DNA from: CAYWHE01 sp964458125
GTDB taxonomy: Bacteria; Bacteroidota; Bacteroidia; AKYH767-A; OLB10
Reading direction: 5' to 3'
DNA length: 6,925 bases
Assembly: GCA_964458125.1 (NCBI GenBank)
Contig: CAYWHE010000214.1
Location: forward strand, 1 to 6,925
Positions 1 through 5,126 of this stretch are shown piece by piece (within the stretch, counting starts at the first letter, position 1; each line of letters starts with the position of its first letter). The position numbers and the translations under genes are program-made. Below the pieces are notes generated by a model, which was given only the letters and a program-made list of their open reading frames with translations, did not search any database and had not been told where the DNA came from.

Positions 1-656
1 ACTTTATAAAATCCGGCCGTTTTCGCCTGGAATTTATTTCCGGTTGCTCCGTTGATATTGGTATTGTTCCGTTTCCACTGGTAGGTCCATCCATTGTTCA
101 GGGGCGCTTTCAACTCCACACTGTCGCCCTGGCAAAAGGTAGCGGGTCCCTGAGGGGTGACCGTGACGGAAGGATTGGAATAAACGGTGACCGAAGTGCC
201 TGTTCCGGTGGTTTTGAAACAACCGCTGTTCGTATTAGTAACTGTAACCTTATACGTACCCGTAGCGGTTGCGGGATAAGCAGACTGGGTGGCCCCGGCA
301 ATATTGATCCCGCTTTTTTTCCACTGGTAGGAACGGTTTGCAGACACGGGAGCATTCAGCAAAACCGATCCGCCCTGGCAGAAGGAAGTTGCCCCGGATG
401 CGGCAATGGAAGCAGACGGAAGCGGATTAACCGAAACAGTGATTTGGCCGGAGGTAACCGTGTCACATTCATTTGATATGACACAGGTATAGGTACCGGA
501 TATTTTAGCATAATAAAATTTCGAGGTGGCTCCGTTCAGGATGGACCCGTTCCTTTTCCATTTATATTTATTTCCGTTGTCAGCAAAAAGCATCACACTG
601 TCCCCGTTGCAGAAGGTTGTATTTCCGGATGCATAGATAATGGATGAAGGAGTTGT
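1..656 (-). repeat. Ig-like module array of gene A (third module cut by edge)
   Basis: Two complete Ig-like modules and most of a third are visible. Each has TFC/SFC-x-G-x-S-V near its start, a K/QWKxxxxxIxGAT strand pair and a late Cys. The family best matching this pattern is the CHU_C-associated Ig-like domain found in T9SS cargo. In DNA, bases 1-163 match gene B 2607-2769 with about five mismatches, and bases 145-312 match gene C 5614-5781 with about eight mismatches, both counted by eye. Confidence 0.85.
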
Positions 657-2258
657 ACAAACAGGAGAATATTCCCACCAGTCATTTGTTTTTGTATAAC
701 TGCCGGTCAATGAATATTTTTCGCCTGTTCCGGCATAACATTTTCCATCTGTGGCACATCCTGTGGTCCGGAATCTTCCGGTGGTGGGAATATTGGCCCT
801 TTGAGTCCAGGTGTTCCATGCAGGGTCATATTCCATCAGTGAAGATACAAGGGTGCCATTCCAATAACAGCATTGACCTCCGGCCACATACCCTCTTCCG
901 TTGGAACTGAAGGACGCTCCTTCATTAATATTCTGAGGAAGTGCTGCAACCTGACTCCAGGAGTTTGTAACAGGATTATAGCAATAGCATGAATTCGTAA
1001 GTCCATTGGCCCAATCTCCCCCGCAAACATATCCTTTGTTACCGATGGTAAAACAGCCCGACTGGGTCCTGCCAAATCCCGGAAAATTTGCCCTTGGTGT
1101 CCAGGTGTTTGCAACAGGGTCAAATTCAAAGAAAGTGGTTGGAAAAACATACCCGCTTCTTTGACCGCAACCCACATAACCCTTATTGCCAATGCTGAAA
1201 GCTGCATTTCCGGAATAGGCCGAATCCGGATAATTTGCCTTTTGCAGCCAGGTATTGGAGGTGGGATTATATTCATAAAAATCAGCTAATGCCGCAGGAT
1301 TATTGCCCTGTCCCAATCCCACATATCCCCTGTAACCGATGGAAAACGATGTTGCCTGAATCCTGGGCTGTCCTGGAACATTCGCCTTTTGTGTCCACAC
1401 ATTGGTAGAAGGATTAAACTCCCACATATCATTAAGACTTCCGCCGTTTGTGGATCCTGTTGCCAGATAACATTTGGAGCCGATTGAAAAGGACGTTGCC
1501 ATTTCCCGGACTCCGGCCGGATGGCTTGCCCTTTTATACCAGGTATCAGGTGTTCCCTGCTGCGTACAAACAAGCGTTCCGATGTCCGACTGAAAATTCC
1601 CGTTATTGGGGATGTTCGGCAGGCACCACAGCTCCGGATTACCCGCTGCGTTAAGGTTGGTGAGGGAATTCGGCAAGGCTGGCAGGGAGGATAACTGGTT
1701 GTTGCTGCATCCCAGTTGTGTAAGAAATGCAGGAAGTGAAGGAAGAACCGTCAGCTGACAATCATTGCACCATATCAATTGCAAGGACTGAGGAAGGGCC
1801 GGTAAGGTGGTGAGCAGATTATTAAAGCAGCTTAATTCCCATACTTGTGATGGCAAGGGAGGAAGTGACGTCAGGTAGTTGAATTCGCAATGAAACCAGT
1901 CCAAACTGAGCGGTAATGTCGTTATTGAAGTAAGCTGATTATGATCGCAGCCCAAAAAAGCAATTCCATTGGGAAGAGCCGGCAAATAAGAGAGAAAGTT
2001 ATTTCCACAATATAACGACATCAGGTTAGGGAAATATTCAATTCCGGAAATATCATAAATACCCATACCGGTAACATCTATACCGCTTACGTTTTGCAAA
2101 CCTGGATGGGACGTATTCAAATCATTTCCAACAATGGAACCGGGGACAATGCTGTCGATATAATTTCTGAAAACCGGATCAGGAATGTTCACGTAAGGCT
2201 GTGCATAGGATTGAATAAGCATCAGCATGGAAGCAATAACAATACTTATTTTTTTCAT
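1..2258 (-). CDS. Gene A: secreted LRR-kelch-Ig protein, 3' end beyond window
   Basis: The frame is open from the ATG at 2258 to base 1, giving 752 complete codons with no stop in the window. The start is supported by a Sec signal peptide (Lys-Lys, hydrophobic core, SYA before Gln20) and by an in-frame stop just upstream (2280-2282) with no other ATG between. Domains in order: an LRR N-cap (about 21-76, beginning VNIPDPVFRNY), seven LRRs (77-216), six kelch repeats (about 236-533), and Ig-like modules at about 535-610, 611-693 and 694 onward, the last cut by the edge. By comparison with genes B and C, about 120 residues are missing: the rest of Ig module 3 and a T9SS sorting domain. The start lies 8 bp after the gene B stop, so it is probably the third gene of an operon. 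A surface or secreted binding protein is inferred; the ligand is unknown. No enzymatic motif is seen. Confidence 0.93.
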   Translation of the reverse strand, partial: MKKISIVIASMLMLIQSYAQPYVNIPDPVFRNYIDSIVPGSIVGNDLNTSHPGLQNVSGIDVTGMGIYDISGIEYFPNLMSLYCGNNFLSYLPALPNGIAFLGCDHNQLTSITTLPLSLDWFHCEFNYLTSLPPLPSQVWELSCFNNLLTTLPALPQSLQLIWCNDCQLTVLPSLPAFLTQLGCSNNQLSSLPALPNSLTNLNAAGNPELWCLPNIPNNGNFQSDIGTLVCTQQGTPDTWYKRASHPAGVREMATSFSIGSKCYLATGSTNGGSLNDMWEFNPSTNVWTQKANVPGQPRIQATSFSIGYRGYVGLGQGNNPAALADFYEYNPTSNTWLQKANYPDSAYSGNAAFSIGNKGYVGCGQRSGYVFPTTFFEFDPVANTWTPRANFPGFGRTQSGCFTIGNKGYVCGGDWANGLTNSCYCYNPVTNSWSQVAALPQNINEGASFSSNGRGYVAGGQCCYWNGTLVSSLMEYDPAWNTWTQRANIPTTGRFRTTGCATDGKCYAGTGEKYSLTGSYTKTNDWWEYSPVCTTPSSIIYASGNTTFCNGDSVMLFADNGNKYKWKRNGSILNGATSKFYYAKISGTYTCVISNECDTVTSGQITVSVNPLPSASIAASGATSFCQGGSVLLNAPVSANRSYQWKKSGINIAGATQSAYPATATGTYKVTVTNTNSGCFKTTGTGTSVTVYSNPSVTVTPQGPATFCQGDSVELKAPLNNGWTYQWKRNNTNINGATGNKFQAKTAGFYK
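660..1553 (-). repeat. Six kelch repeats (one beta-propeller) in gene A
   Basis: Residues about 236-533 contain six repeats. Landmarks for the first strands are SFSIGSKCYLATG, SFSIGYRGYVGLG, AFSIGNKGYVGCG, CFTIGNKGYVCGG, SFSSNGRGYVAGG and GCATDGKCYAGTG. The first five continue to an E/CYxPxxNxWxxxA strand. The sixth stops at WWEYSP without its own outer W strand, whereas an unpaired strand, DTWYKRA, precedes repeat 1. This is the usual velcro closure of a six-bladed propeller. Repeats 4 and 5 are Cys-rich (CYCY, CCY). Confidence 0.85.
1611..2030 (-). repeat. Seven tandem 20-residue leucine-rich repeats in gene A
   Basis: Seven LRRs of exactly 20 residues (60 bp) cover residues 77-216. The shared pattern is L-x-x-L-x-C-x-x-N-x-L-x-x-L-P-x-L-P. 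Cys falls at residues 84, 104, 124, 144, 164 and 184; in the seventh repeat the position is Ala204. Units include FLGCDHNQLTSI, ELSCFNNLLTTLPALP and QLGCSNNQLSSLPALP. The seventh (NLNAAGNPELWCLP) is degenerate and looks like a C-terminal cap. The repeat length and the LPxLP ending resemble the short bacterial LRRs of the YopM/IpaH kind, but the context here is a predicted T9SS surface protein. The DNA copies have diverged, so this is a protein repeat rather than a recent DNA expansion. Confidence 0.9.
2202..2258 (-). other. Signal peptide of gene A
   Basis: Residues 1-19 begin Met-Lys-Lys, continue with a hydrophobic run (ISIVIASMLMLI) and end in QSYA before Gln20, a typical signal peptidase I site with Gln at +1, common in Bacteroidota. 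There is no lipobox Cys, so a lipoprotein is unlikely. The peptide fixes the translation start at 2258. Confidence 0.85.
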
Positions 2259-2266
2259 GGCCTTGA
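2259..2266 (-). promoter_or_regulatory. 8-bp B-A intergenic with weak AAGG before gene A
   Basis: On the coding strand the gap reads TCAAGGCC before the ATG. AAGG is a weak Shine-Dalgarno-like element but sits only two bases from the start. With such a short gap, gene A is probably translated by coupling to, or re-initiation after, gene B. Confidence 0.45.
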
Positions 2267-5098
2267 TTAGTAATCTGTTTTAACCAGTTTTAAAATTTTT
2301 TTGTTTTCACCATTTGAAATCAAAGCGGAATAAATCCCGGCAGCCAATTGCTGACTGGGCAAGGTGAAAGGAGAGTCGGAAAAATCTTCAGCAAGAATTA
2401 ATTTTCCAGCCTTATCATAAATGCTCACGGAAATTTTTTCATTAACAGCTTTTGAACATTTAAAAAGAAAATCGCCTGATGAAGGATTGGGAAAAACTTC
2501 AACTGTAAAATCATTCCCTGAAGCAACCTTTTCATCTTCACGGCAAGGCACACTGACCTGTACCGGTAGGGAAACGGCTGTGCAACCATGTGAACTGGTC
2601 GCCTTTACTTTATAAAATCCGGCCGTTTTCGCCTGGAATTTATTTCCGGTTGCTCCGCTGATATTGGTATTGTTCCGTTTCCACTGGTAGGTCCATCCAT
2701 TGTTCTGGGGCGCTTTCAGCTCCACGCTGTCGCCCTGGCAAAAGGTAGTGGGTCCCTGAGGGGTGACCGATACGTTTGGGGTTGAGTAGACCGTTACTGT
2801 TATACCGGTACCTGTTGTTTTGGAACAACCGGTATTGGTATTTGTAACTATTACCTTATACGTTCCGGAGGCGGATGCCGTATGGGATGAAGAGGTTGCA
2901 CCGGGCAGTGCCGTTCCGTTTTTCGTCCATTGATAGGAACGGTTTGCTGCAACCGGCGCCTGCAGCAGCACGCTTCCTCCCTGACAAAAGGATACTGCGC
3001 CCGCAGCGGTAATGGCCGCAGAAGGAAGACCATTCACGCTCACCACAATGGCACTGGAAACAACGGTGCTGCAGGTTCCGGCTATCTGGCATGCATACGT
3101 ACCGGCGGTGCCGGTTACATAAAAATAACCGGTGGCGCCTGCGATATTGGTACCATTCCTTTTCCATTGATACGTATATCCCTTATGAACAAAAAGGAAT
3201 GCTTTTTCCCCGTTGCATACCGTCGTGCTGCCGGTTGCAAAAACTGCTGCAGGCGGGGCCTGGCAGGGGGGCGTATATTCATAAAAGTCATTTTTATAGC
3301 CCTGGTCCCCAAAACCTGCGCCCATGTAACCCTTACCTCCAAGAGAAAAGGCCAGGCATCCGTAACGCGGGCTGCCCGGGAATGAAACACGCTGTGTCCA
3401 CGCATCAGACGCCGGGTCGTATTCCCAAAGATCCTTTTGTTTATTAGCCGATGGACCAAAACCTGTTCCTGCATAACCCTTGTCGCCGATTGCAAATGCC
3501 GCGGCATCGTATCGTGCAGGGCCCGGGTAATTGGCACGTTGCGACCAGGTCAGGGAATCGGGGTTGAAACGCCAGAGTTCCATACTGTTCCCGCTGCCGG
3601 TGAGGCCGAAAACCACATAGCCGTATTTACCTGCCGAAAAGCCAGTGGCATCCGTGCGCGGACTTCCGCCAAAGTCGGGTAACTGGGTCCAGGTATCATT
3701 TTCCAGATCATATTCCCACCAGTCTTTGGCCAGCGCTCCCGGTTGTCCCAATCCCACAAAACCCCGCTTGCCGATGCTGAATCCGGTGGCAAAGCGCCGG
3801 GGGCCGCCGGGAAAGGAATCCTTTTGTGTCCAGGAATTGGAAGCGGGGTTATACACCCATACATCATCCCAAAAGTTATTGTTGCCCATGCCGCAACACA
3901 CAACGCCCTTTCCCTGCAATTCAAAGGATGTTGTTCCCACACGGGCAACACCCGGAAACTGGGCCATTTGCGTCCACGTATTGGCGGAGGGCTGATACTG
4001 CCAGAAATCGTTGTAATACTGATTTCCGTCATTACCAAGTCCTGCATAGCCTTTGTCCCCGATACTGAAATGTGCGCCATACCGTCGGCTGTACTGCTCA
4101 GGATTAATTTTCAGGTTCCAGACGTTAAGCGCCGGGTCATATTCCCAAAGATCGCTGCGCATCACCCCATCCAATCCGCCAATGACAAACGCTTTGGTTC
4201 CGGCATAAAAAGCGGATGAAGAAAACCTTCCCGTTCCTCCGAAGGCTGCTTTTGAGGTCCAGGCATTGGCTGCTGTATCATACGCCCAGAGATCGGCAAA
4301 GTACGCGGAATAATTCCAGCCCAGGCCGATGTAACCCAGGCCGCCGCCGGCGAATGAGGTCGCTTCCCCGCGTGCACCCCCGGCCATGCTGGCCTTTTGA
4401 AGCCAGCTGTTTGTTACCGGATCGTACTGCCAGAAATCATTCGTAAAAACATAGGATGAACCTGGGTAGTTATACATTCCGCAGCCCACATAGCCTTTGT
4501 TTCCTATACTGAAGGCACAGGCATTTTCACGAGCCCCGCCGGGGAGATATGATTTAAATGTCCACCCGTTTGTAAGGCTGTTGTATTCCCAAAGATCAGC
4601 TGCAGGTCCGAAGGAGTCCAGTCCGGCTACCAGATACCCTTTGGTGCCGATGGAAAACCCCGATGCCTCGGAACGGGATCCGAATGGAAAGGAGGCTTTT
4701 GCTGTCCAGGTATTGATGGCAGGATCATACTCCCAGAAATCATCCAGTCCCTGGAATCCGTTTCCGCCGGTGCCGGCATAGCCCTTGTTTCCGATGGAAA
4801 AAGCTACGGCCCCGCTGCGCAGCCCGCCTCCGAAGTTTGCCTTCTGGGTCCAGGAATTGGAAGGGGGGTTATATTCCCAAAAGTCGGAGAAGAACACATA
4901 ATAATCATCTCCCGTACCGTAATATCCCTTCCCGTTGATGGTGAAGCTGACGGCGTTGTGCCTGGGAGCGGGGAATACAGAGGCGTTTACATTCCATCCC
5001 AGGGCTGCTTTCTCCGTCCAGGTATCGGGAGTTTGTGCGTTCAGGAAGACAGGAGGCAATAACATAAATATAAATGCCAGGTTTCTTTTTGTAATCAT
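2267..5098 (-). CDS. Gene B: 943-aa secreted protein with 12 kelch repeats, Ig stalk and T9SS sorting domain
   Basis: This is a complete gene, ATG at 5098 and TAA at 2269-2267. Residues 1-21 form a signal peptide (Lys4/Arg5, hydrophobic core, cleavage expected at NA before Gln22). Residues about 24-610 hold twelve kelch-type repeats of about 45-55 residues, each with the pattern FSIGxKGYxGxG, then DxWEYdPxxNxWtqkA and a closing FPGxxR. Three Ig-like modules follow (about 612-688, 690-770, 773-851), each with a Cys early and a Cys late, a YQWxxN strand and a GATxxxx strand. The C-terminus (about 866-943) is a T9SS type A sorting domain with FPNPSSG, an AGIY strand and a final KLVK. The expected path is Sec export, T9SS passage across the outer membrane, and cell-surface attachment or release. 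It follows gene C by 28 bp and precedes gene A by 8 bp. Function beyond binding/adhesion is not readable: kelch propellers occur in both binding proteins and oxidases, and no catalytic residues are recognised. Confidence 0.95.
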   Translation of the reverse strand: MITKRNLAFIFMLLPPVFLNAQTPDTWTEKAALGWNVNASVFPAPRHNAVSFTINGKGYYGTGDDYYVFFSDFWEYNPPSNSWTQKANFGGGLRSGAVAFSIGNKGYAGTGGNGFQGLDDFWEYDPAINTWTAKASFPFGSRSEASGFSIGTKGYLVAGLDSFGPAADLWEYNSLTNGWTFKSYLPGGARENACAFSIGNKGYVGCGMYNYPGSSYVFTNDFWQYDPVTNSWLQKASMAGGARGEATSFAGGGLGYIGLGWNYSAYFADLWAYDTAANAWTSKAAFGGTGRFSSSAFYAGTKAFVIGGLDGVMRSDLWEYDPALNVWNLKINPEQYSRRYGAHFSIGDKGYAGLGNDGNQYYNDFWQYQPSANTWTQMAQFPGVARVGTTSFELQGKGVVCCGMGNNNFWDDVWVYNPASNSWTQKDSFPGGPRRFATGFSIGKRGFVGLGQPGALAKDWWEYDLENDTWTQLPDFGGSPRTDATGFSAGKYGYVVFGLTGSGNSMELWRFNPDSLTWSQRANYPGPARYDAAAFAIGDKGYAGTGFGPSANKQKDLWEYDPASDAWTQRVSFPGSPRYGCLAFSLGGKGYMGAGFGDQGYKNDFYEYTPPCQAPPAAVFATGSTTVCNGEKAFLFVHKGYTYQWKRNGTNIAGATGYFYVTGTAGTYACQIAGTCSTVVSSAIVVSVNGLPSAAITAAGAVSFCQGGSVLLQAPVAANRSYQWTKNGTALPGATSSSHTASASGTYKVIVTNTNTGCSKTTGTGITVTVYSTPNVSVTPQGPTTFCQGDSVELKAPQNNGWTYQWKRNNTNISGATGNKFQAKTAGFYKVKATSSHGCTAVSLPVQVSVPCREDEKVASGNDFTVEVFPNPSSGDFLFKCSKAVNEKISVSIYDKAGKLILAEDFSDSPFTLPSQQLAAGIYSALISNGENKKILKLVKTDY
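2270..2503 (-). other. T9SS type A sorting domain of gene B
   Basis: The last 78 residues carry the elements of a Por_Secre_tail-type domain: VFPNPSSGDF at the start, a central SVSIYDKAGKLI strand, LAAGIYSALISNG, and the basic end KKILKLVK. Domains of this kind direct T9SS export and are removed when the cargo is attached to the surface or released. Confidence 0.9.
2546..3265 (-). repeat. Ig-like module array of gene B (three modules)
   Basis: Three modules cover residues about 612-851. The first (TTVCNGEKAFLF...YQWKRNGTNIAGAT) is divergent. The second (SFCQGGSVLLQAP) and third (TFCQGDSVELKAP) match those of genes A and C. Near-identity to gene C in DNA runs from about 2537, beyond the third module and into the linker before the sorting domain (ACRE-like PCRE/D segment), to about 2769. 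Confidence 0.85.
3269..5029 (-). repeat. Twelve kelch repeats (probably two propellers) in gene B
   Basis: Residues about 24-610 hold twelve repeats. The Gly-x-Gly core of each begins near residues 61, 109, 159, 205, 258, 307, 353, 402, 449, 498, 544 and 593. The join between repeats 6 and 7 (NVWNLKINPEQYSRR, about 325-339) breaks the usual WTQKAxFPGxxR pattern. Repeat 12 ends at FYEYTPP with no outer W strand. Twelve repeats and these two irregular points fit two six-bladed propellers, each closed by an N-terminal strand (DTWTEKA for the first, VWNLKIN for the second). Confidence 0.8.
5036..5098 (-). other. Signal peptide of gene B
   Basis: Residues 1-21 have a basic N-region (Lys4, Arg5), the hydrophobic core LAFIFMLLPPVFL and an NA-Gln cleavage site at 21/22. 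There is no lipobox Cys. The mature protein starts QTPDTW, whose TW strand resembles the W strand of a kelch blade. Confidence 0.85.
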
Positions 5099-5126
5099 AC
5101 GCTGTTTTTTTTAGCACCATTCTGGT
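5099..5126 (-). promoter_or_regulatory. 28-bp C-B intergenic with A-rich leader of gene B
   Basis: Between the gene C TAA and the gene B ATG there are 28 bp. The coding-strand leader contains a run of eight A (5112-5105) then CAGCGT before the ATG. No GGAGG-type Shine-Dalgarno is seen; A-rich leaders are usual in Bacteroidota. The gap is too short for a terminator plus promoter, which supports co-transcription. Confidence 0.55.

Noticed and set aside
836..1573. Minus-strand frames of 146 and 95 codons within gene A
   Set aside because: They lie in another frame of the gene A kelch region and contain only shifted readings of its repeats. The gene A frame is open across the whole stretch.
1611..2030. 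60-bp periodic DNA as a possible CRISPR or tandem satellite
   Set aside because: The period is that of translated LRRs, only codons for Cys, Leu and Pro recur, and there are no conserved repeats with unique spacers.
2930..4219. Several plus-strand open frames of 80-158 codons opposite the gene B propeller
   Set aside because: They are antisense to a clear repeat protein, have no recognisable domains or leader, and overlap each other. G+C-rich repetitive coding sequence gives such shadow frames.
3269..5029. Galactose-oxidase-type enzyme activity for the kelch propeller of gene B
   Set aside because: Only the propeller fold is evident; I see no identifiable copper-ligand or Tyr-Cys cofactor motif that would support catalysis.
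4905..5120. Alternative upstream ATG at 5120 for gene B
   Set aside because: It is out of frame with the 943-residue protein and yields only 71 codons; the ATG at 5098 is followed by a clear signal peptide.
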